The translations under genes and the position numbers were made by a program. From NCBI GenBank assembly GCA_964550635.1, contig CAZJZV010000004.1, positions 1-64,000 of the forward strand: a stretch of 64,000 nt of DNA. Reading direction: 5' to 3'. Under the pieces are notes generated by a model. It was not told the origin of the DNA. It worked only from the letters and a program-made list of their open reading frames with translations, and ran no database searches. Every line of letters begins with the position of its first letter. The stretch's first letter is position 1. Shown here one piece after another: positions 16,795-24,735 of this stretch. Origin of the DNA: RGIG4097 sp964550635 (lineage in GTDB: Bacteria; Bacillota; Clostridia; Christensenellales; CAG-917).

Positions 16795-17688
16795 ATGGTA
16801 TTGCGTTACTCAAGCGGAAAAATCATCGCAAAACTCGACAGGTCTACGAAAACTCTCGTGGACGACGTTTCCTTTTCCATAGAAAAAGGAAAAATCCTTG
16901 CCGTCATCGGTGAAACGGGTGCGGGAAAAACCATAATTGCAAATTCGATTATGGGACTTCTGCCAAAGAACGTTTCGGCAAAGGGTTTGTCCGTCGAATT
17001 GTCGGGTGAAATCAATGCGAACACGAAAAAACTGCTTGGCAAAGGAATCGTGTATATTCCGCAAAGCGCAAAAGACTCTCTGAATCCGACTCGAAAAATC
17101 GGGGCGCAAATTGCGGACGGATTGAAACCCGCAGGAGTGAAACGCAGTGATTTGCAATCCGCCGTTCAAGAAAAACTCCACATTGTCGAACTTGACGAAA
17201 AACTTGCAAACGAATATCCTTCCGCTCTCTCCGGCGGTATGGCGGGGAAAGTGGTCGTCGCCATGGCGACTTCGAGCAGTCCTACCCTTGTCATCGCGGA
17301 CGAACTCACGAGCGGCATGGATGAAAAAAGCAAATCGGAGTGTTTGACTCTTGTCAAAACACTTTTTAAGGACTCTGCGATTTTGCTCATCACGCACGAC
17401 TTGTCCGTGGCGGAAATTGCGGACGACGTTCTCGTCCTGTCCGACGGAAAGGCACTCGAATACGGGAGTGCGACGGCAGTTTTGAAAACTCCCGCTCACC
17501 CCTACACTCGCGCGCTCATATCCGCTCTTCCCGAAAACGGATTGACCGCACACCCTATTATCCGCAAAGGAGAAAGTGATTGTCCGCATTACGACAGGTG
17601 CGAATATGCCTCCGAAAACTGCAAGGGCGAAATCACTGTCAAAAACGTAAACGGCATAGCCGTGAGGTGCAACAATGTTGAGATTTGA
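16795..17688 (+). CDS. peptide/nickel ABC transporter ATPase (DppD/OppD-like)
   Basis: The 297-residue ATPase has Walker A GETGAGKT, Q-loop region YIPQSAKDSLNP, signature LSGGMAGK, Walker B LVIADELTSG and switch His in ITHDLSV. The C-terminus carries the Opp/Dpp-type extension with HPYTRALISALPE and a Cys set (CPHYDRCEYASENC). Two letters differ from the usual: LSGGMAGK instead of LSGGMxQR, and ADELT instead of ADEPT. It overlaps the next ATPase gene by 14 bp. With its partner it powers uptake through the two permeases. Confidence 0.9.
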   Translation: MVLRYSSGKIIAKLDRSTKTLVDDVSFSIEKGKILAVIGETGAGKTIIANSIMGLLPKNVSAKGLSVELSGEINANTKKLLGKGIVYIPQSAKDSLNPTRKIGAQIADGLKPAGVKRSDLQSAVQEKLHIVELDEKLANEYPSALSGGMAGKVVVAMATSSSPTLVIADELTSGMDEKSKSECLTLVKTLFKDSAILLITHDLSVAEIADDVLVLSDGKALEYGSATAVLKTPAHPYTRALISALPENGLTAHPIIRKGESDCPHYDRCEYASENCKGEITVKNVNGIAVRCNNVEI

Positions 17689-18355
17689 GAGCATATCCAA
17701 AAGTTTTGGAGATAACCGCGTTTTAGAGAATGCGAATATGGAAATCACGGACGGCAAAATCGTCGGACTTTTCGGCGAAAGCGGGGTCGGCAAATCCACT
17801 CTTGCAAAAATTGCGTGCGGCCTGCTCTCCCCCGACCTTGGCAGAATAACCCTTGACGACGAAATCATCTCGTCATCGTCTCACCCCTACGACAGAGAAA
17901 AAGGACGCGCGATACAACTTGTGTCCCAACACCCATACGAGATATTGGACCCCACCCAAAAAGTCGGAAAAGGCATTGAAGAAATCGTCAGGTTTTTGGG
18001 ACTTAAAAGGGGAAAAGACGTGCGCGAATACGCAAAGAGAATTGCGAAAAGCGTCGGACTCGACGGAGATATTCTCAACCACCTTCCCCACCAAATTTCA
18101 GGGGGCGAAGCAGAGAGAGTGGCACTCACGAAAGCACTGTGTTTTTCCCCGAAAGTTATTGTGCTTGACGAAGCAACTGCAATGCTCGATGCGATCACTT
18201 CCGCAAACGTGCTCGACCTTGTGAGACGCAAGCACGACGAATACGGTTTTTCGGTTTTGATGATAAGCCACGACGAAAAACTGCTCAACCTATATTGCGA
18301 CTATATCTATATGATAAAAGACAAAACAACGGTTTTAACCGATAGGATTGTATGA
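17675..18355 (+). CDS. peptide/nickel ABC transporter ATPase (DppF/OppF-like, short)
   Basis: The 226-residue ATPase has Walker A GESGVGKST, signature ISGGEAERVALTKAL, Walker B VIVLDEATAMLD and switch ISHDEKL. It lacks the C-terminal Opp/Dpp extension seen in its partner, as many second ATPases in such pairs do. Start and stop overlap both neighbours (14 bp upstream, 4 bp downstream), so expression is tightly coupled. Confidence 0.9.
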   Translation: MLRFESISKSFGDNRVLENANMEITDGKIVGLFGESGVGKSTLAKIACGLLSPDLGRITLDDEIISSSSHPYDREKGRAIQLVSQHPYEILDPTQKVGKGIEEIVRFLGLKRGKDVREYAKRIAKSVGLDGDILNHLPHQISGGEAERVALTKALCFSPKVIVLDEATAMLDAITSANVLDLVRRKHDEYGFSVLMISHDEKLLNLYCDYIYMIKDKTTVLTDRIV

Positions 18356-19965
18356 AAAAAGTAGCGTTTTTGTTGATAACATTGATTTTGCTCACCGCAA
18401 TTTGTGGTGCGTTTTCCGCGTGCAACGGTGGCGCGGACGGAGAAAACGTCATAGTCATCGGCACGACTATGCAAGTCGAAAACGCAGTGCGCGACGAATA
18501 TAACTACGACTGCATCGCAACCGCGACTTCAGAAATTCCGCTCGTCTCAAAAGACGAAAACGGCAACTATTCTCCCCTTGCGGTTTCCTATCAAACGGAC
18601 GATTTCAAGACTTGGACGTTGACTGTCACGGACGGTTTGACTTGGTCGGACGGCACCCCTGTCACTGCGGACGATATAGTCTTTTCCTACGCATACGAAG
18701 GCACCGCGGAAAAACCTGCGTTTTCAACGGATACGACTGTCGGCACATTCAAAAGTTTCACCCTATCAAGCGACAAAAAAAGCGTAACGCTCGTGCGTGA
18801 AAATGCGGGCATAACCGCGCTTGACGAAATGGCGGTTTTCAGAATCCGTCCCAAACACGTCTACGAAAACAAGGATATATCATCGCTCACCGCAGACGAC
18901 AAAAGAGTGTCTTGCGGTCCCTTCGTTTTCTCGTCCTTTGACAAAGCGTCGTCCGCGATAACCTTTGTCAAAAACCCTTACTATCCGACCGTCACCAAAG
19001 TCGATAAAATCGTCTACAAGATTTTTGCAAACGACGACATTGCCTACACTGCCCTTCTCGGCGGAGAGTTGGACTTTGTGTGGAATTATTCAAAGAGCGT
19101 CCCCGTTGACTATCGAAACGCACTTGCAAAAAGCGACAAAATCGCTCTCGATTCCGTGTCGGCGTTGAATTGTCCCGCAGTGCTTGTCTTCAACAACAGT
19201 GACGGACTGGGCGCAGACAAAAACGTGCGACACGCGATTGCAAGCGCACTCGACTACGCAAAATTCAAGGAATATTTCGGAAGCGAGTTGTCGTCCACTC
19301 CAAACAAGAGTTTCGTGACGTCCGCGCACAAGGGTTACAAGGACACCGAAAAACTCTCGACCGACCTTGAAAAAGGTGCGGAGTATATGGAAAAGGCGGG
19401 CTACACGAAAGCGGGCGGGAGTTGGCAAAAGGACGGCAAGACGGCAAGTCTGACTCTCACCGTCAACGGCGGTAACGTCACCCACGTAGGATATGCGGAA
19501 TTTGTGAAAACGCAACTCGACGACTTCGGAATTTCCGTCACTCTCGACGTTGTGGACAAGGCGCACTTCAACGAAAAGACAAGCCACAAATATGCAAACG
19601 AAGGTTCTCACGGCTACAAAAAAATCACCATGGATAGCGCGATTATGGGTTACACCGCGGCGGGCATATCGGGTGATTTCGGCACGAAATACGTTGACGG
19701 AAATCACCCCGTGCAAGGCGGTGCGGAAGTGTTTTCGGAAAGACTTACCGCACTCAAACAAGCACTTTTGTCCGCAACAAGCGAAACGGAATATGAACAA
19801 ATCGCAGGGGAGATTCAGGACTTCTACGCAAGCGAATTGCCTGTGATTTCGCTCTACAACGACAGCATGATATACGCCCGTTCGGCAAAACTACAAGACG
19901 TTGTCCTTGACGGCAATTTTGGACTGAATAACGCAAATATGTGGTTTAACATATCAAAACAATGA
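18352..19965 (+). CDS. ABC transporter substrate-binding lipoprotein (family 5)
   Basis: The 537-residue extracellular binding protein of the DppA/OppA/NikA family starts with a lipoprotein signal (AFSAC, Cys 24). The family opening is DGLTWSDGTPVTADDIVFSY, and FVKNPYYPTVTKVDKIVYKI marks the middle of the protein. Peptides are the commonest ligands, nickel or heme less so; the sequence alone does not decide. It overlaps the upstream ATPase gene by 4 bp. Confidence 0.9.
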   Translation: MKKVAFLLITLILLTAICGAFSACNGGADGENVIVIGTTMQVENAVRDEYNYDCIATATSEIPLVSKDENGNYSPLAVSYQTDDFKTWTLTVTDGLTWSDGTPVTADDIVFSYAYEGTAEKPAFSTDTTVGTFKSFTLSSDKKSVTLVRENAGITALDEMAVFRIRPKHVYENKDISSLTADDKRVSCGPFVFSSFDKASSAITFVKNPYYPTVTKVDKIVYKIFANDDIAYTALLGGELDFVWNYSKSVPVDYRNALAKSDKIALDSVSALNCPAVLVFNNSDGLGADKNVRHAIASALDYAKFKEYFGSELSSTPNKSFVTSAHKGYKDTEKLSTDLEKGAEYMEKAGYTKAGGSWQKDGKTASLTLTVNGGNVTHVGYAEFVKTQLDDFGISVTLDVVDKAHFNEKTSHKYANEGSHGYKKITMDSAIMGYTAAGISGDFGTKYVDGNHPVQGGAEVFSERLTALKQALLSATSETEYEQIAGEIQDFYASELPVISLYNDSMIYARSAKLQDVVLDGNFGLNNANMWFNISKQ

Positions 19966-20096
19966 AATAAAACTTCGATTTGACAAAGACAACCTATTCG
20001 GCAACAATCCGATTAGGAAAAACAAACCACTATAAAATAACACTTATATCAGGGAAAACGAACTATACGATAGTATTCGATTAGACAAGGCAAACT
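19966..20096 (+). repeat. three degenerate copies of a CGATTxGACAA motif in the spacer before the permease
   Basis: The spacer holds TTCGATTTGACAAAGACAAC, CCGATTAGGAAAAACAAAC and TTCGATTAGACAAGGCAAAC, each followed by CTAT, CACTAT or TATG. The last copy supplies the AAGG in front of the permease start. The role is unknown. No terminator is seen, so the operon continues. Confidence 0.5.
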
Positions 20097-21098
20097 ATGA
20101 CTGCAACGAGAAAACTCAACTCAATCCAAAAGGCAAAACTCGGCAAGGCGCTCAAAGTCGTCGCCACTGCCCTTGTGAGTTTTTTGGTTGTAGTTGTTGT
20201 CGGGTTTATCCTGCCCCGCCTACTCCCCGGCGACCCCGTTGCCTATCTCACAGGTTTCGACGAAGAAGAAATGTCGCAAGAAAAATACGACTACTATTAT
20301 CACGCTCTTCATCTCGACGAAGATACGACCGAACAATTCGGATATTATCTCGAAGATATATTCGACGGCTCTCTCGGCTACTCTTTCAAAAAGGAAACCA
20401 CCGTGTCTTCTCTCATAGGCGAGCGCATAGGTTACACATTGCAAATCACCCTGCCCGCCATTCTCATATCCGTTGCGATAGGGCTATGTTGGGGACTTCG
20501 CGCGGGACACAAAAAAGGGGGAGTTTTCGACAATGCATCCACCGCTTTCAACGTGGTGCTAAATGCAGTGCCGTCCTTTGCAATCGCACTCGTGCTTCTC
20601 GTTGCGTTGTCGGTTGAGGGCGGTATATTCCCAAGCGCGGGGCTATCGTCCGCGGGAAAAAGCAGGTTTGCGGACAGACTTATTCATCTTATACTCCCCG
20701 TCCTTACTCTCGTCCTTGCAAGCACTCCGTCCCGCTATCTCGTCGTGCGAAACTCGACCGCCTTATTTTCAGACGATATGAGTGTGCGATATGCGCGCGA
20801 AAGAGGTTTTTCGGATTGCAAAATCGAATTTTCATATATCCTGAAAAACGTGGCGCATCCTTTCGTCACTATGATTGGCACTGCGCTCGGCGGTTGTTTT
20901 GCAGGTTCGGTCGTCGTCGAAAACGTCTTCTCGATAAACGGAATAGGCAGACTTTTGTACGATGCGGTCTACACTCTCGACTACCCGCTTATGCAAGGCA
21001 TACTCTTCGCGACTTCCCTTGCTATGATAATCGCAATCGCAGTGAGCGACCTTGCGTTGATTGCGATAACTCCGATGACTGCGGAGGTGCGAAAATGA
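20097..21098 (+). CDS. ABC transporter permease (DppB-like)
   Basis: The 333-residue inner-membrane permease has one N-terminal helix, a large loop and five more helices. The binding-protein-dependent transport motif that docks the ATPase falls around residues 240-260 (ARERGFSDCKIEFSYILKN). It begins after a 131-bp spacer from the binding protein and overlaps the next permease by 4 bp (ATGA). Confidence 0.9.
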   Translation: MTATRKLNSIQKAKLGKALKVVATALVSFLVVVVVGFILPRLLPGDPVAYLTGFDEEEMSQEKYDYYYHALHLDEDTTEQFGYYLEDIFDGSLGYSFKKETTVSSLIGERIGYTLQITLPAILISVAIGLCWGLRAGHKKGGVFDNASTAFNVVLNAVPSFAIALVLLVALSVEGGIFPSAGLSSAGKSRFADRLIHLILPVLTLVLASTPSRYLVVRNSTALFSDDMSVRYARERGFSDCKIEFSYILKNVAHPFVTMIGTALGGCFAGSVVVENVFSINGIGRLLYDAVYTLDYPLMQGILFATSLAMIIAIAVSDLALIAITPMTAEVRK

Positions 21099-21904
21099 AA
21101 CGACGCGTCTTCCTATTCATCGGTGTTGCGATACTTCTCGTGTTCGTGCTTGCAAGCATAGCGCCGCAAATCTTCACGGACTACGACAGAAAGGAATCCT
21201 TTGGAGCGTGGCTCGAACCGAACGGCGAACATATTCTCGGCACAAATTCACTTGGCTACGATGTATTCACCGAACTCGTCTACGGCACGAGAGATACACT
21301 CGTCGTCGGACTATGCGCGGGACTTCTCTCTCTCGTCATAGGCGTGCTTATCGGTTTTCTCTCCGAAGCAAAAGGAATTGTCGGCGGATTTTTCGGCACT
21401 CTCGTGAACGTGTTCGCGGTGTTCCCGAAACTCATCGTCGTCATCGTGTTGTCCGCATTCATAGGCGGATCGGACGTTGCGCTCATCTGCCTAATCGCCG
21501 CTTTCGGTTGGGTGGGGACTGCGCGCGCGGTCAGGGCGAAAGTCGCAAGTCTGAAAACGAAACCATTCGTCGAAATCTGCTCGGTCTACGGCTACGGCAA
21601 GGTCAGGACGGCGGTGAAACACGTGCTACCCAACCTCAAAGACGTCATCGTATATCGACTACTCATCGGAGTCAACTCCGCGATTATGACGGAGTCCACC
21701 TTGAGTTTTCTCGGATTCGGCGACCTATACAATCCCACTTGGGGCGTGATGATAAACTTCGCGCGCACAAGGGGCGCAATCGTCAACGGTGCGTACGCAT
21801 ACCTGCTCGCGCCCTGCGTTGCGATAACATTGCTATCACTATCAATCTTCTTCATCTCGACCTACTTCGACGAGAAGAAAAACACCATACATGACAAGGA
21901 GTAA
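21095..21904 (+). CDS. ABC transporter permease (DppC-like)
   Basis: The 269-residue second permease carries the DppC hallmark HILGTNSLGYDVFTELVYGT near the N-terminus. Five helices follow, with the ATPase-docking segment EICSVYGYGKVRTAVKHVLP and the closing motif LSFLGFGDLYNPTWGVMI. ATG at 21095 overlaps the upstream stop. The frame is open further upstream but that part is a shadow of the first permease gene. Confidence 0.9.
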   Translation: MKRRVFLFIGVAILLVFVLASIAPQIFTDYDRKESFGAWLEPNGEHILGTNSLGYDVFTELVYGTRDTLVVGLCAGLLSLVIGVLIGFLSEAKGIVGGFFGTLVNVFAVFPKLIVVIVLSAFIGGSDVALICLIAAFGWVGTARAVRAKVASLKTKPFVEICSVYGYGKVRTAVKHVLPNLKDVIVYRLLIGVNSAIMTESTLSFLGFGDLYNPTWGVMINFARTRGAIVNGAYAYLLAPCVAITLLSLSIFFISTYFDEKKNTIHDKE

Positions 21905-21908
21905 AACT

Positions 21909-22763
21909 ATGTGTGACGGAAACGGCGAATGCAAATGCGGTGGCAGCACCCTGTTTTCAAACGGAAAGACAGTGGCTTTGTGCGACGTCAGAAACGGCTA
22001 CGAAATTGAATTTTTCGGGCGCGGGGGAACGACTATACCCGATAGCGACACGGTAAAATTCGTGAGAAACCGCATAGAGAAAAAAGGAGAGAGCGCAAAC
22101 GCTCTTCTCGATTTGGCGACTGCACTATGCGCACAATTCCGCTATCGCGAAAGCATAGAATGCTCACTGAAAGCACTCGAATACGAGCCTGAAAGTTACC
22201 GTGCAAAACGCATTCTTGCCATGCGCTATCTCTCGACCGGGCAAGTCGAAAAATCATTGCAAGCGTTTCTCGACCTTGAAAAACGCGGTTACGATTTGCT
22301 CGACATTAACTACCGCATAAGTCTTTGCTACTTCTATCAAGGGGACTATACCACCGCCAAAACCGCCCTTGCAAAAACCCTGAAACTCTCCGAGGGCAAC
22401 CCCGAAATGTATATCGCGACTCTATATTGGTATATCCTTTGTCTTGTCCGACTTGGCGAAGACGTGAGCGAAGGCACCGCCCTTTATCTCGACGAAAAGA
22501 TAAGCCACCACGTAGGCTACGACCTTGCGGTGCGCCTATTCATCGACAAGACTCCGAGCAACCAAGAAGAAGAGTCGAAACGCAACGACCTGACGAGAAT
22601 AATGTACCTATTCGGGCTATATCACTACCACCTTTCAAAAGGTGAAACCGCCCTTGCAAAAGACGCGCTAAACGGCACGCTTTCTTGCGATGCGTATTGG
22701 CCGTCATTCTCGGGACTGGGCGCACTATACCTACTGAAACAAAACCCTGAAATTGCAAAATAA
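21909..22763 (+). CDS. TPR-repeat protein with Cys-rich N-terminus, last gene of the importer operon
   Basis: The 284-residue soluble protein begins with Cys 2, 8, 10 and 25 (CDGNGECKCGG), suggesting a metal site. A 50-residue linker and about five TPR-like helix pairs follow (e.g. ALLDLATALCAQFRYRESIE, then ECSLKALEYEPESYRAKRIL). AAGGAG is 7 nt from ATG 21909, while the ATG at 21891 inside the previous gene has none. Its position as the last gene of an importer operon suggests a partner of that transporter or of its cargo. The metal guess is inference. Confidence 0.7.
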   Translation: MCDGNGECKCGGSTLFSNGKTVALCDVRNGYEIEFFGRGGTTIPDSDTVKFVRNRIEKKGESANALLDLATALCAQFRYRESIECSLKALEYEPESYRAKRILAMRYLSTGQVEKSLQAFLDLEKRGYDLLDINYRISLCYFYQGDYTTAKTALAKTLKLSEGNPEMYIATLYWYILCLVRLGEDVSEGTALYLDEKISHHVGYDLAVRLFIDKTPSNQEEESKRNDLTRIMYLFGLYHYHLSKGETALAKDALNGTLSCDAYWPSFSGLGALYLLKQNPEIAK

Positions 22764-22855
22764 GCGGTTTATTCATCGAAATGAAACAGTTAAAATGACG
22801 ATTATGGCAACATACCGCTATATTTGAAAAAATGAAGTCATCCCATAGCAATAGA

Positions 22856-22888
22856 AAAACCGCCCGTTTGGGCGGTTTTATTTTTTTT
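22856..22888. terminator. bidirectional terminator between importer and dehydratase operons
   Basis: Stem AAAACCGCCC/GGGCGGTTTT, loop GTTT, T-runs on both strands. It can end both converging operons. Confidence 0.85.
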
Positions 22889-22995
22889 CGTTTTCACGGT
22901 TGTTCTTTAACGTGCAATTATGCAATATTGCATTCGTTTATATAGGTTTTGTTATGAGTGTTTTCCGCGACTGAAAAGGAAAAGATACGTGCGCT

Positions 22996-23718
22996 TTACT
23001 TCTTGTTTTTCTTTGCGGATTTGAAGTGCAATTCGCGCATGCCTTCGACTTCGTCGCATATCGCTTTCAGGTTGCAAGACTTGCAATCGACCATAAGGTT
23101 GTCGTACATATGATTGAATGCATCGAGAATATCAGACGTCTTCTCTGCGATTTTTGCAAGACTGTCGTAGTCCGCTTTCTCTGCGGTAACGAAGATAATC
23201 TTGACCGCTTTCACGCCCTTTTCTTTGAGATATTCGTTTATCAGGGTGTTGCCGACTTTCCCGAAAGACAATCCGCTTTTCAACCCCTGTTTGCTAACGC
23301 GCACCTGCTCTCTATGACTCATCGACGACGCACGCGCCATAAAGCCTTCGACGTTGAGTTTGTATTTTGCGTGTTCGAGATTTTTGATTTCGTTGAAGAG
23401 AGATTGCTCGTCCCCCGAAAAATCATCGACTCCGAGAATGACGATTTTCGCAAAAGGCACGTCGCGTTTTATCTTGTCAAGGTCATTGCCAACGACGACG
23501 ACTTCGCTCTCAAAGGACACGTTTGACGTGACGAGAGTGTACCCGACGCAAGGTAGGTCGCTACCGCCCAGTTCAAACGCCGTATCGCGAAGAAGCACGA
23601 GTTCGCTACGCGGTGAAACCGCCGCCAAATCTCGCGAATTATAACTAAACCTTTTGGACGGAATACCGTCCAAAAGGTTTTGCGTTTTTTCAATATACGC
23701 GTCGAAAAAATCAATCAT
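22996..23718 (-). CDS. acetyl-CoA synthase beta-subunit (CdhC)-like protein, truncated form
   Basis: The 240-residue soluble protein's middle and C-terminal parts can be aligned by eye with the CdhC/AcsB central domain. EVVVVGNDLDKI matches the VxxxGPDIxD strand, EGFMARASSMSHREQVRVSK matches the QGFMHLNQRYDIWCRVSK segment, and AVKIIFVTAEKADYDS matches the IQVTFFTD strand. A Cys motif then follows, C-x2-C-x5-C (DCKSCNLKAIC), where the synthase has the first A-cluster cysteines (C-x2-C-x8-C). The rest of the A-cluster domain, including the GCG nickel ligands, is absent. ATG 23718 has AGGAAG upstream and overlaps the previous stop by 4 bp. It is the last gene of the dehydratase operon. The family assignment is from memory. 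Confidence 0.5.
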   Translation of the reverse strand: MIDFFDAYIEKTQNLLDGIPSKRFSYNSRDLAAVSPRSELVLLRDTAFELGGSDLPCVGYTLVTSNVSFESEVVVVGNDLDKIKRDVPFAKIVILGVDDFSGDEQSLFNEIKNLEHAKYKLNVEGFMARASSMSHREQVRVSKQGLKSGLSFGKVGNTLINEYLKEKGVKAVKIIFVTAEKADYDSLAKIAEKTSDILDAFNHMYDNLMVDCKSCNLKAICDEVEGMRELHFKSAKKNKK

Positions 23719-23891
23719 ATCTTCCTGTCGCGTTCGATATTGTCGTAGTGTTTCTTCATTTTTCCGTAGAACCAATGAATGACTTTCATATCAAGGTTGA
23801 ACCAATACAGAGTGAAAGTGACCGCAAAAAGAAGCAGTCCCGCGCCCACGAGCGCGCCAATCACTATCAAAAGAATTTGCCACCAAAGCAT
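23715..23891 (-). CDS. 58-residue single-helix membrane protein in the dehydratase operon
   Basis: Not previously obvious because of its size. ATG at 23891 lies behind a perfect AGGAGG (7 nt gap). The product begins MLWWQILLIVIGALVGAGLL, one membrane helix up to about residue 30, and ends in a basic tail (HWFYGKMKKHYDNIERDRKI). Its stop overlaps the next start (ATGA). It could tether the dehydratase system to the membrane. No family was recognised. Confidence 0.8.
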   Translation of the reverse strand: MLWWQILLIVIGALVGAGLLLFAVTFTLYWFNLDMKVIHWFYGKMKKHYDNIERDRKI

Positions 23892-23910
23892 AAGTCTTTA
23901 CCTCCTACGG

Positions 23911-24711
23911 TTAGGCTCTCGCCAGTCCTTTTTGTCTTGCGTACTCCGCCGCGCCGAGCGCACCCATAAGTTGAGGGTCGATGGGCAGGTCGATGACTTT
24001 GATTTTGAGGACTTGTTCGATTGCTTGTTTGAGACCGTCGTTCTTTGCGCAACCGCCGGACAGAGTTATGCTATCCGTTGCGCCCGCTTTCTTCGCCATG
24101 ACGAAACATCTCTTTGCGACGGACATTTCGATACCTGCCGCGATTTCGTCCATGGGCTTGCCTTCGCCGACGAGAGAGATGACTTCGGATTCTGCGAAAA
24201 CGGTGCATTGTGCGGAGATGGGGATGACGCTCTTTGCTTTCAGGGAGAGTTTCGAGAAGTCGCTCAAAGACATTTCAAAAGATCTTGCCATAGCCTCGAA
24301 GAATCTGCCCGTACCTGCGGCGCATTTGTCGTTCATTGCGAAGTTTTTGACGGTGCCGTCGGTGTCGATTGCGATACCCTTGATGTCTTGTCCGCCGATG
24401 TCGATGATTGCTTTGACCTTGGGGTCGGACACGTGAACGCCCATTGCGTGGCAAGAGATTTCGGAGATATTCTCGTCTGCGGTTGCGACTTTGTTTCTGC
24501 CGTAGCCGGTGCCTACGAGATAATCAAGGTTTTTGACGTCCCCTTTGAGTTCGGGTACTTTTGCGACGACTTCCGCCATTGCGGCGTCCGCAGAGAGAGC
24601 CGCGTTGATTTTGCTTTTTATGGTTGTATCGGCAAGGATTTTGCCGTTCTCATCGAGAATTATTGCTTTCGTATAGGTCGAACCTACGTCACAGCCACCG
24701 AAATATTTCAT
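23911..24711 (-). CDS. 2-hydroxyacyl-CoA dehydratase activase (ATP-dependent FeS reductase)
   Basis: The 266-residue protein is of the HgdC/BadG-type, ASKHA fold. A homodimer holds one [4Fe-4S] cluster and uses ATP hydrolysis to push a low-potential electron into the dehydratase. Seen are the phosphate loop GGCDVGSTYTKAII, GTGYGRN, the cluster Cys in MNDKCAAGTGRF and AQCTVFAESEV, SGGCAKN, and PQLMGALGAAEYAR. All key residues are present. It lies between the dehydratase subunit gene (25 nt) and the small membrane protein. Confidence 0.95.
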   Translation of the reverse strand: MKYFGGCDVGSTYTKAIILDENGKILADTTIKSKINAALSADAAMAEVVAKVPELKGDVKNLDYLVGTGYGRNKVATADENISEISCHAMGVHVSDPKVKAIIDIGGQDIKGIAIDTDGTVKNFAMNDKCAAGTGRFFEAMARSFEMSLSDFSKLSLKAKSVIPISAQCTVFAESEVISLVGEGKPMDEIAAGIEMSVAKRCFVMAKKAGATDSITLSGGCAKNDGLKQAIEQVLKIKVIDLPIDPQLMGALGAAEYARQKGLARA

Positions 24712-24735
24712 ATTATTTCCTCCAAAAATTTAATT

